Program-made: the position numbers and the translations under genes | Shown here: positions 1 to 5,562 of the stretch, in pieces | How positions within the stretch are numbered: the stretch's first letter is position 1 | Layout: each line of letters starts with the position of its first letter | Origin: an uncultured Eubacteriales bacterium | GTDB taxonomy: Bacteria; Bacillota; Clostridia; Oscillospirales; UBA644 | Assembly: GCA_934481505.1 (NCBI GenBank) | Contig: CAKSPP010000097.1 | Span: 1-5,562 of the forward strand | Direction: 5' to 3' | DNA length: 5,562 nt | Notes under the pieces: model-generated | Told to the model about the DNA's origin: nothing | Database searches by the model: none | Seen by the model: only the letters and a program-made list of their open reading frames with translations

Positions 1-481
1 GGCTCAAAGCGTGCAGCCCCTCGACTATCATTATTTCGCCCGAAACGGGGGTTTGATCGTCGAGGCGTCTGCCGGTCGTAAAATCGTAAGTCGGCAGAAC
101 GGCTTTTCCGGTTTCAATAAATTCGTTCATTTTTTCTTCGAGCAAAGAAATTTCGACCGATTCGATAACTTCGGCGTTGATTTTTCCGTCAATAACGGGC
201 ATTTCGGTTCTGTGTTTATAAAAATCGTCCATCGAAACGACGACGGCGTGTCTTCCGAGTTTTTCGAAACCGCCCGCAAGTTTTTTCGCGGAAGTCGTTT
301 TTCCCGAAGCCGACGGACCCGAAACGAGCAGAATTTTCTTTTCGAAAGCCGCGAAAATGGTTTCGGCGAGCCTTGCGGAATACATCTTTTCGCTGTATCC
401 GACAAACGCTTCCGGACAGCTTTTTGCGGCAAAATCAACCGTAGAAATGAGATATTGATTTTTACTGTTTTTTAAGAACAT
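1..481 (-). CDS. Uridine kinase-like P-loop kinase, N-terminal 160 codons (cut by window edge)
   Basis: This looks like a P-loop kinase of the uridine kinase/phosphoribulokinase superfamily; the substrate is not known. The frame is open from an ATG at 481-479 to the window edge, so the 3' end is missing. Seen in the protein: a Walker A motif GPSASGKT at about residues 55-62, SMDDFY at 83-88 (the place of the catalytic Asp in uridine kinases), PTYDF...GRR at 130-139, and IVEGLHAL at 152-159, which matches the family's 'EGIHGL' segment. The start is fixed by a strong AAGGAG seven bases upstream. The gene overlaps the end of hemZ by 20 bases. Clostridial 'nucleoside kinases' often carry a long threonyl-tRNA-synthetase-like N-terminal part, but here only about 54 residues precede the P-loop, so this is a stand-alone kinase domain. 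The usual 'YDFE...AlD' stretch after the DD motif is replaced by a diverged segment. Family assignment is fairly sure; nucleoside specificity is inference. Confidence 0.8.
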   Translation of the reverse strand, partial: MFLKNSKNQYLISTVDFAAKSCPEAFVGYSEKMYSARLAETIFAAFEKKILLVSGPSASGKTTSAKKLAGGFEKLGRHAVVVSMDDFYKHRTEMPVIDGKINAEVIESVEISLLEEKMNEFIETGKAVLPTYDFTTGRRLDDQTPVSGEIMIVEGLHALS

Positions 482-1865
482 CCGATCTCTCCTTAATATA
501 GTTGTAGGCAAATTTAGTATTTCCGCGTCTTTCGGCTTTATGGGTCACGGGGTCGATTTTTTTCGTCACGGCTCCCGCACCGACGCCGTAGATATCCTGA
601 ACATCGTCCATCATATAAATATTGTAAAGACACTCTTTTCCTTTTTTCGCAAACCCGATATTTTCGTTGTTTCCGACGGTGTTTTTCTGCTTATATAAAT
701 AGTACGGAAAATATTCTTCTTCCCGTCTTTTTTTGTCGACATAGGAAAGCATGGACGAAACGTCGGTTTTTTCGGCGGCTTTTGTAACCCCCGAAACATT
801 CTCTTCCGCTCCGAAATCAGCCGAGCGTTTGAGGTAAAGCGTATGCACCGTGACGTTGCCGGGCGACAGCAAAAAAATTTTATCGACGGTATCGCGAAAA
901 CTTTCGGAAGTATCCCCGGGAAGCCCCGCGATAAGGTCGGTATTTATTATAAACGGATACTTTTCGGCAAGAGAATACGCCGCGAAAAAATCCTCGGCGG
1001 TGTGTCTTCTGCCTATTTTTTCAAGCACCGCATTATTCAAGGTCTGCGGATTTATGCTTATTCTTCCGACGCCGTGAGCCGCAAGACTTTTCAGTTTTTC
1101 CTCGGTTACGGTGTCGGGTCTTCCGGCTTCGAAAGTAAATTCTTTAATATCAAAAGGTTTGAGAAATTCTTTTTCGATTGCCGAAAGGAGCGTTTCGGTA
1201 AGGTTTTCGTCGAGCACCGACGGAGTTCCGCCCCCGACATAAATTGTCGTCGGATTTTTCCCGTCGGAAAGTATTTTCTCTCTTACTTCCGCCATTTCTT
1301 CGCACAAAAGAGAAACGTATTCCGGCAGCAGTTTTCTTTCCTTTTCAGTTGCGGAAGAAACAAAGGAGCAGTAATGACATCTGCTCGGGCAGAACGGAAT
1401 CGAAATGTAAATCGACACATCGTTCGGGCGATTTTCGTCTATTGCACGGCGGCGGCCGTCGAGAGTTTCTCTGCAAAGGCGTGTTTTTTCTTCCGAAACA
1501 AGATATCTTTCGCGGAAAACTTCTTCGGTTTTTTCTCCGTAAACAGCCTTTGTCTTTTCGTAAAGCAAAGCCGGGCGGATACCAGTGATTATTCCCCAAG
1601 GCGACGATTTTCCCGTAACTTTACATAATACGCCGTAAACCGCCGTTTTGACAGCGGTTCGAAAGAAATCGTATTCTTTTTCAAAGGGGTAAAATTCCGA
1701 AAGAGAGGTTTTCCCGTCGGTAAAACTTACGAAAATCCCGTCTTCTTCGGCTCTTACTTCAAGGATTTTGCCGTCATTTTCCGAAAATGAAACTCTCGGG
1801 AAGAAAAGCAGACAAACGCATTGCACATCATATAAAAGAGGTGCGTTTTCAAGTATTATTTTCAT
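462..1865 (-). CDS. hemZ: HemZ-type radical SAM protein (annotated coproporphyrinogen dehydrogenase)
   Basis: A 467-residue cytoplasmic radical SAM protein of the HemN/HemW/HemZ superfamily. HemZ is conventionally annotated as an oxygen-independent coproporphyrinogen III dehydrogenase of heme synthesis. An N-terminal HemZ-specific region ends in SPWGIITGIRPALL (88-101). The radical SAM core follows: CPSRCHYCSF at 159-168 supplies the CxxxCxxC cluster cysteines C159, C163 and C166, and GGGTP is at 211-215. FTFEAGRPDT (243-252), RISINPQT (268-275) and TDLIAGLPGDT (309-319) are further family segments. The C-terminal block YYLYKQKNTVGNNENIGF (388-405) is typical of HemZ. The residues after the third cysteine are S-F, as in HemW; E. 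coli HemN has a further Cys there. I chose the ATG at 1865: it lies one base after the upstream stop and gives the normal N-terminus. An in-frame ATG at 1934 would add 23 residues inside the MBL gene and has no ribosome site. No Shine-Dalgarno is seen at 1865 either, so coupled translation is likely. Family is secure; the actual reaction is not proven. Confidence 0.93.
   Translation of the reverse strand: MKIILENAPLLYDVQCVCLLFFPRVSFSENDGKILEVRAEEDGIFVSFTDGKTSLSEFYPFEKEYDFFRTAVKTAVYGVLCKVTGKSSPWGIITGIRPALLYEKTKAVYGEKTEEVFRERYLVSEEKTRLCRETLDGRRRAIDENRPNDVSIYISIPFCPSRCHYCSFVSSATEKERKLLPEYVSLLCEEMAEVREKILSDGKNPTTIYVGGGTPSVLDENLTETLLSAIEKEFLKPFDIKEFTFEAGRPDTVTEEKLKSLAAHGVGRISINPQTLNNAVLEKIGRRHTAEDFFAAYSLAEKYPFIINTDLIAGLPGDTSESFRDTVDKIFLLSPGNVTVHTLYLKRSADFGAEENVSGVTKAAEKTDVSSMLSYVDKKRREEEYFPYYLYKQKNTVGNNENIGFAKKGKECLYNIYMMDDVQDIYGVGAGAVTKKIDPVTHKAERRGNTKFAYNYIKERSDVLKKQ
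489..494 (-). promoter_or_regulatory. Ribosome binding site of the kinase gene
   Basis: On the minus strand the sequence reads AAGGAG, followed by seven bases and then ATG at 481. It lies wholly inside the last codons of hemZ. It is the best Shine-Dalgarno match in the window and decides the kinase start, placing it upstream of the hemZ stop codon. Confidence 0.8.
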
Positions 1866-1866
1866 T

Positions 1867-2478
1867 TCAGAACCAAAGCTCTTTTTCGTTTGCGACGGTC
1901 GTCGGAAACGCGTGTCCCGGGTAAATGGTGACATCGTCGGGAAGTCTTGAAAGCACTTTTCTTATCGAATTCATAATATCTTCGGTGCTTGCGAGCCTGA
2001 AATCGGTTCTGCCGCGGGTACCTCTGAAAATCGTGTCACCCGAAAAAAGAACTTTTTCCTTTTCGAAATAGAACATACAGCCGCCGGGAGTGTGTCCGGG
2101 GGTGTGGATAACTTCGAATTTCGAATCGCCGACATTATAGACGTCGCCGTCGTTTATCCAATGATCAACCGTATATTCCCGTCTTTCGAGGACATCGGGA
2201 ACACCGCCGGGAGAACTCAAATCAAAATCGGCAAGGAACGCTTCGTCGGCACGGTGCATATAAATTTCGGAACCGTCTTCCCTTTTGAAGTCGTCCATAA
2301 AATAGGTGTGGTCAAGGTGTCCGTGGGTGAGGAAGATGCGGTTTACCCGTCTTCCGTCAAGCCTTTTTCTTATTTTTGAGATTTCGCAGCCGGGGTCGAT
2401 AAGAACGGTGTCGTCCCCCGAAATGAGGACGTAGGTGTTCGTCTGCAAAAGTCCTCCTGCGGCTCTTCTAATTTCCAT
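1867..2478 (-). CDS. MBL-fold metallo-hydrolase, glyoxalase II-like (YqgX type)
   Basis: A 203-residue cytoplasmic metallo-beta-lactamase-fold hydrolase that should bind two metal ions, usually zinc. All ligand motifs are visible: THGHLDH at 51-57 (H52, H54, D56, H57), HTPGH at 125-129 (H129), FSGDTIF at 145-151 (the bridging D148) and YPGH at 186-189 (H189). The segment FRGTRGRTDF (151-160) is also typical of small glyoxalase II-like proteins. Family members may hydrolyse thioesters such as S-lactoylglutathione or related thiol adducts, but the substrate cannot be read from the sequence. The usual 'GHGPxTTIGxE...NPF' ending is altered to GHAFPTTVANEKELWF. The length is normal for the short, single-domain forms. 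The ATG at 2478 overlaps the end of dtd by 11 bases and has its own GAGGA site. A hydrolase of this type between dtd and hemZ is a recurrent arrangement in Clostridia; why it sits there is not established. Confidence 0.92.
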   Translation of the reverse strand: MEIRRAAGGLLQTNTYVLISGDDTVLIDPGCEISKIRKRLDGRRVNRIFLTHGHLDHTYFMDDFKREDGSEIYMHRADEAFLADFDLSSPGGVPDVLERREYTVDHWINDGDVYNVGDSKFEVIHTPGHTPGGCMFYFEKEKVLFSGDTIFRGTRGRTDFRLASTEDIMNSIRKVLSRLPDDVTIYPGHAFPTTVANEKELWF

Positions 2479-2923
2479 GTTTCAAATCCTCGCTGTCAAT
2501 AACTATCGTAACTGGCCCGTCGTTTTCGGCAAGTATCTGCATATCCGCTCCGAAAACGCCCGTTTTTATCGTTTTTTCGCATTTGAGATTATTTATAAAG
2601 CCCTCGTAGAGAGGAATTGCCTTTTCGGGGCGTGCGGCGGAAATAAAGGAGGGACGTTTCCCTTTTTTGCAGTCGGCGTAAAGAGTAAAATTCGAAACGA
2701 CCAATATTTCGCCGCCGATATCGTCGACCGACAGATTCATTTTTTCGTTTTCGTCTTCGAAAAGGCGAAGTCCCGAACATTTCGCCGCCAGAAGTTTCAT
2801 ATCCTCTTCGGTATCGGTATCTTTGACTCCGAGCAGGATAAAGAGTCCGCGGTTTATTCCGCAAACGCCTTTTTTATCGGCGGTTAAAATAGCCTTTTTT
2901 ACTCTCTGGATTACTGCTTTCAT
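2468..2923 (-). CDS. dtd: D-aminoacyl-tRNA deacylase (Dtd)
   Basis: Dtd hydrolyses the ester bond between D-amino acids (or glycine on tRNA-Ala) and tRNA, protecting translation from mischarged tRNA. It is a cytoplasmic homodimer with active sites at the subunit interface. The 151-residue length is normal for the family. The N-terminus MKAVIQRVKKA fits the conserved 'VQRV' start. The strand KMNLSVDDIGGEILVVS (61-77) leads into the first active-site motif, which reads SNFTL (77-81) where the family has SQxxT. YADCKKGKRPSF (82-93) follows. The second motif, NDGPVT (134-139), containing the Gly-cisPro pair that enforces chiral selection, is intact. Asn for Gln at residue 78 is the only visible active-site change. 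The gene starts 10 bases after the rel stop, with AAAGGA overlapping that stop, and its end overlaps the MBL gene by 11 bases. rel-dtd adjacency is very common in Firmicutes, which strongly supports the call. Confidence 0.95.
   Translation of the reverse strand: MKAVIQRVKKAILTADKKGVCGINRGLFILLGVKDTDTEEDMKLLAAKCSGLRLFEDENEKMNLSVDDIGGEILVVSNFTLYADCKKGKRPSFISAARPEKAIPLYEGFINNLKCEKTIKTGVFGADMQILAENDGPVTIVIDSEDLKHGN
2487..2492 (-). promoter_or_regulatory. Ribosome binding site of the MBL hydrolase gene
   Basis: The minus strand reads CGAGGA, eight bases before the ATG at 2478. It lies inside the last codons of dtd and supports a start that overlaps the dtd stop codon. Confidence 0.65.
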
Positions 2924-2928
2924 ATATT

Positions 2929-2934
2929 TCCTTT
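2929..2934 (-). promoter_or_regulatory. Ribosome binding site of dtd
   Basis: The minus strand reads AAAGGA, five bases before the ATG at 2923. Its first base is the last base of the rel TGA stop codon, so ribosomes ending rel finish on top of the dtd initiation site. Confidence 0.75.
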
Positions 2935-5069
2935 CAGCGTCTTACCGACGCCACTCCGTTAAGTTTTTCGATTTTTCTCGCTATCGTTTCAAGGTGCGAC
3001 AGGCTGTGAACCTGAATAGACAGCGTTATAAACAGGTTTCCGTCGTCCAATACTTTCGTATTCATCGAAAGAAGAGATATTCTCGACGAAGAAAGCACCG
3101 AAGTTATCTCCGAAAGAATTTCGAGGTTCGGAGAAGAGGTTTCGACGGTCAAAGTCGCGGTGAAATATCCGTCCGACTCCTGATCCCACGAAACTTTTAT
3201 CATTCGCGACGGGTCGGCGGAGGCTATCTGTTTGCAGTCGGCACGGTGAACCGAAACGCCGTAACCTCTTGTTACAAAGCCGACAATATCGTCGCCCGGA
3301 AGAGGCACGCAGCATCTCGCGAGCCTTACAAGACAGTTGTCTATTCCTTCGACGACAATTCCGTTTACCGACTTCTGCTTTTTCGGAGCGATAACTTTCG
3401 GAGTCGCCGCCTGTTTTAATTTTAAGTAGTCGTTTTTGATTTTCGGCAGGATTTTCGAAATTACGATACCGCCGTAGCCTATCGCTGCGTAAAATTCGTC
3501 AAGCGTCGGGCACATATATTTTTTCATAAGCGGAGCGAACAGTTCTTCGCGGGTGACGTCGTTGAAGTTTATGTTCATTCTCCTAAGTTCTCTTTCGAGG
3601 TCTTCTCTGCCGTGGACAATATTTTCCTCGCGTTTTTCCTTTTTGAACCACTGTCTTATCTTGTTCCTCGCTTCGGAGGTTTTGACAAGATTGAGCCAGT
3701 CACGCGACGGGCCGTTTGAGTTTGAAGAAGTTATGACTTCGACAACGTCTCCGTTGCGGAGCGGCGTTGTGAGTTCCGAAATTTTACCGTTGATTTTCGC
3801 CCCGACCATCTTATTTCCGACGGCGGTATGAATCGCGTAGGCAAAGTCGATGGCGTTGGCGTCGGCAGGCAGAGCGATAATGTCGCCTTTCGGAGTAGAA
3901 ACAAAGCACTGGTCGGCAAACAGGTCGATACGGAACGTTTTCATAAAGTCTTCGTCGTTTGCGTCCTGCTGAACTTCGAGAAGTTTTCTTACCCACGAAA
4001 TCCGTTCGTCGTCCTTTGCTTTTCCGAGAACACCGTCTTTATATTTCCAGTGTGCGGCGATACCCATTTCCGCAATACGGTGCATTTCTTCGGTTCTTAT
4101 CTGAACTTCGAAGAAGTAGCCGTCGTAAGAAACGGTCGTGTGGAGCGACTGATACATATTCGGTTTCGGGGTCGCGATATAGTCTTTGAGACGACCCGGA
4201 ATTGCATGGAACATATCGTGAATAAGTCCGAGTGCATTATAACATTCGCTTACCTTGTTTACGATTATTCTGAACGCGTAAAGGTCGTATATCTCGTTGA
4301 ACTCCTTATTTTGGGTATACATTTTGCGGTAGATGCTGTATATATGCTTGATTCTGCCGTCAACCCTCGCCTCTATCCCGACTTCTTTTAATTTATCGGA
4401 AATCATGGTGCGTAATTTTTCGAAGAAATCGTTATTTTTGAAAGTTTCGAGGTATTCCTGAATTTCTTTATAGCCTACGGGGTCGAGATATTGCAGCGAA
4501 ATATCTTCAAGCTCGCTTTTTAAGTTTTGAAGACCGAGACTGTGAGCAAGCGGCGAATAGACTTCGAGCGTTTCGAGCGATTTTTCGAGTTTTTTCTTGT
4601 CGCTCTGGCTTGCGAGAGTTCGCATATTATGAAGTCTGTCGGCAAGCTTTATTAAGATTACTCTGATATCTTTCGCCATTGCAAGCAGCATTTTCCTTAT
4701 GTTTTCTATCTGCTGCTCTTCTTTGGTGTCGTAATAGGAAAAATTGCCGATTTTGAGCTTTGTTACGCCGTCGACAAGCAAAGCGACTTCCTCGCCGAAC
4801 TGTTTTTTTATGTCGTCGAGAGTAACATCGGTATCTTCGACGGTATCATGTAAGAGTGCCGCGATTATAGACGCGTCGTCCGCTCCGTATTCAATAAGGA
4901 TTTTCGCGACTTCGACCGGGTGGCTTATATAGGGGTCGCCCGATTTTCTTTTCTGACCGTCGTGAGCCTTATCGGCAAATTCGTAAGCCTCTTTTATCTT
5001 TTCGGCGTTATAGTTCCCGTCGCTTTTTTCGATAGCTTCCATAAGCTCTCTGCCGTATTCTTTTTCCAT
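2934..5069 (-). CDS. relA: Bifunctional (p)ppGpp synthetase/hydrolase (Rel)
   Basis: A complete 711-residue long RelA/SpoT homologue that makes and degrades the stringent-response alarmones (p)ppGpp and acts on the ribosome with uncharged tRNA. Domains in order: HD hydrolase (about 25-180) with H50, HDTVEDT at 74-80 and KLADRLHNMRTL at 141-152, all intact; synthetase (about 210-345) with GRIKHIYSIYRKM (238-250), YDLYAFR (261-267), GRLKDYIATPKPNMYQSLHT (292-311) and EVQIRT (321-326). The RLKD at 293-296 is the RxKD signature of bifunctional enzymes, unlike the EFDD of monofunctional E. coli RelA. Next come a TGS domain (about 380-447) with the conserved IHT histidine H414, a helical region, a zinc-finger-like domain with C586, C587, H608 and C612, and a C-terminal ACT domain (about 633-711) ending VASVRR. 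The ACT domain lacks the usual DRxGLL turn. The length is normal to slightly short. The start is supported by GGGGTG five bases upstream. It lies 14 bases after recJ and 10 before dtd. Confidence 0.97.
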   Translation of the reverse strand: MEKEYGRELMEAIEKSDGNYNAEKIKEAYEFADKAHDGQKRKSGDPYISHPVEVAKILIEYGADDASIIAALLHDTVEDTDVTLDDIKKQFGEEVALLVDGVTKLKIGNFSYYDTKEEQQIENIRKMLLAMAKDIRVILIKLADRLHNMRTLASQSDKKKLEKSLETLEVYSPLAHSLGLQNLKSELEDISLQYLDPVGYKEIQEYLETFKNNDFFEKLRTMISDKLKEVGIEARVDGRIKHIYSIYRKMYTQNKEFNEIYDLYAFRIIVNKVSECYNALGLIHDMFHAIPGRLKDYIATPKPNMYQSLHTTVSYDGYFFEVQIRTEEMHRIAEMGIAAHWKYKDGVLGKAKDDERISWVRKLLEVQQDANDEDFMKTFRIDLFADQCFVSTPKGDIIALPADANAIDFAYAIHTAVGNKMVGAKINGKISELTTPLRNGDVVEVITSSNSNGPSRDWLNLVKTSEARNKIRQWFKKEKREENIVHGREDLERELRRMNINFNDVTREELFAPLMKKYMCPTLDEFYAAIGYGGIVISKILPKIKNDYLKLKQAATPKVIAPKKQKSVNGIVVEGIDNCLVRLARCCVPLPGDDIVGFVTRGYGVSVHRADCKQIASADPSRMIKVSWDQESDGYFTATLTVETSSPNLEILSEITSVLSSSRISLLSMNTKVLDDGNLFITLSIQVHSLSHLETIARKIEKLNGVASVRR

Positions 5070-5074
5070 CGTAT

Positions 5075-5080
5075 CACCCC
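5075..5080 (-). promoter_or_regulatory. Ribosome binding site of rel
   Basis: The minus strand reads GGGGTG, five bases before the ATG at 5069, in the 14-base gap after the recJ stop. It favours this ATG over the next in-frame one at codon 10. Confidence 0.7.
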
Positions 5081-5083
5081 GTT

Positions 5084-5562
5084 TCAGTTTGAATGTTCGG
5101 TATATATTTTCGATTTTTCAAGTGATGTTTTTTCGGTATTCGAATTTATCTTCACCGAAAAAAGCATATCCTCCGAAACGCCCGGAAAGTTTCTTTCGGA
5201 AAAGGAAAGAAGTCCGAGTTCTTCGGTTATTTTAAGGGAAAGAACCATTTTCGAATAGGTCATTTCCGGGTTTTTGTTTTTAAGAGACCTTAAAAGTCCC
5301 AGCGGACTTATCTCGGTTCTTCCGTCCGCCGCAACGCTTCTGACAAGCGAAAAAACGGCGGCAACATCTTTTCTCGTTATTTTTTCGTTTTCGTCTTCGG
5401 TTATTTCAAAATTTTCGCAAAGGCTCATCGCTTTTATCGAAACCGAAAGGCTTTGTCTTCCGCGGAAAACATTTACCGAAAGGCTGCACGCGATTTTTAC
5501 GGTGTCGCCTTTTTTTGCCGAAAGACAAAGCGGCGGCATCGAAAAGAACATCGCGTCAAAGG
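5084..5562 (-). CDS. recJ: Single-stranded-DNA-specific exonuclease RecJ, C-terminal 159 codons (cut by window edge)
   Basis: This is the C-terminal part of RecJ, the 5'-to-3' single-strand DNA exonuclease of recombination and mismatch/base-excision repair; the catalytic DHH and DHHA1 domains lie beyond the right edge. The frame is open from the window edge to the TGA at 5086-5084. Seen: FDAMFFSMPPL at the edge, then an OB-fold strand pattern (KKGDTVKIACSLSVNVFRGRQSLSVSIKAM) matching the RecJ DNA-binding OB domain. About 100 residues follow, beginning ITRKDVAAVFSLVRS and containing KMVLSLKITEELGLLSF, which resembles the extra C-terminal domain of Firmicute RecJ proteins. The tail TSLEKSKIY is also typical of the family's end. 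The ATG near the edge is internal, not a start. The position directly before rel agrees with the conserved recJ-(apt)-rel order. The call rests on the OB and tail patterns plus this neighbourhood, since no catalytic residue is in view. Confidence 0.87.
   Translation of the reverse strand, partial: FDAMFFSMPPLCLSAKKGDTVKIACSLSVNVFRGRQSLSVSIKAMSLCENFEITEDENEKITRKDVAAVFSLVRSVAADGRTEISPLGLLRSLKNKNPEMTYSKMVLSLKITEELGLLSFSERNFPGVSEDMLFSVKINSNTEKTSLEKSKIYTEHSN

Noticed and set aside
127..438. A 103-codon minus-strand frame opening in the left edge region
   Set aside because: It is out of frame with the kinase gene, which has the Walker A motif, an EGLHAL segment and a strong ribosome site; the 103-codon product is Arg/Lys/Ser-rich shadow text.
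843..1628. A 261-codon open frame on the plus strand opposite hemZ
   Set aside because: It is codon-aligned antisense to a well-recognised gene, has no family features, and is rich in Phe, Arg and Ser as expected from reading GAA, TCG and similar codons backwards.
1866..1934. An upstream ATG giving hemZ 23 extra residues
   Set aside because: It would overlap the MBL gene by 68 bases, has no ribosome site, and the added residues do not resemble HemZ proteins; the ATG at 1865 gives the usual N-terminus.
2739..2759. A 21-base exact repeat shared with 5379-5399, inside dtd and recJ
   Set aside because: Both copies encode EDENEK in frame with the same preferred codons. In Dtd this is the normal family segment before MNL, so this is chance convergence of an acidic stretch and codon bias, not a mobile or regulatory repeat.
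5085..5140. A possible promoter for rel at the end of recJ (TTGAAA and TATATA on the minus strand)
   Set aside because: The two boxes are only about nine bases apart, far too close for a sigma-A promoter, and the A/T-rich text is explained by the recJ codons.
1..5562. Search for mobile elements, CRISPR repeats, tRNA or rRNA genes, riboswitches and terminators
   Set aside because: Coding sequence fills the window almost without gaps (largest gap 14 bases). I saw no repeat arrays, inverted-repeat ends, clover-leaf sequences or GC hairpins followed by T runs outside genes.

Overview
The window reads as a stretch of housekeeping chromosome from a Firmicute of the class Clostridia, probably an uncultured gut-type lineage. 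The evidence is the gene order recJ - rel - dtd - MBL-fold hydrolase - hemZ, which is a known Clostridia/Bacilli neighbourhood, and the Firmicute-style domain forms of RecJ, Rel and HemZ. Moderate G+C by eye and a strong preference for CG-containing codons (TCG, GTC, CGAAA-rich text) give the DNA a marked TTTCG/CGAAA texture. Genus-level assignment is not possible from this window.

All real genes lie on the minus strand, so the operon reads from high to low coordinates. In transcription order: the last 159 codons of recJ (5562-5084, cut by the window edge); a complete bifunctional (p)ppGpp synthetase/hydrolase, rel (5069-2934); a complete D-aminoacyl-tRNA deacylase, dtd (2923-2468); a complete glyoxalase II-like metallo-hydrolase (2478-1867); a complete HemZ-type radical SAM protein (1865-462); and the first 160 codons of a uridine-kinase-like P-loop kinase (481-1, cut by the window edge).

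Packing is extremely tight: gaps of 14, 10 and 1 bases and overlaps of 11 and 20 bases. No intergenic stretch is long enough for an RNA gene, and I see no terminator or convincing promoter, so a single multicistronic transcript entering from beyond the right edge is the simplest reading. Clear Shine-Dalgarno sequences precede rel, dtd, the MBL gene and the kinase. hemZ has none and probably depends on coupling to the upstream stop codon.

Functionally the genes cover DNA repair (RecJ), the stringent response (Rel), tRNA quality control (Dtd), a small-molecule hydrolase, a radical SAM enzyme of uncertain true activity, and a possible nucleoside kinase. I found no evidence of a mobile element, CRISPR array, toxin system or new multigene system. 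The points worth a second look are at residue level: an SN in place of the SQ of the Dtd active-site motif, a diverged Rel ACT domain, and a HemW-like rather than HemN-like cluster motif in HemZ. At gene level they are the stand-alone kinase domain after hemZ and the absence of apt between recJ and rel.
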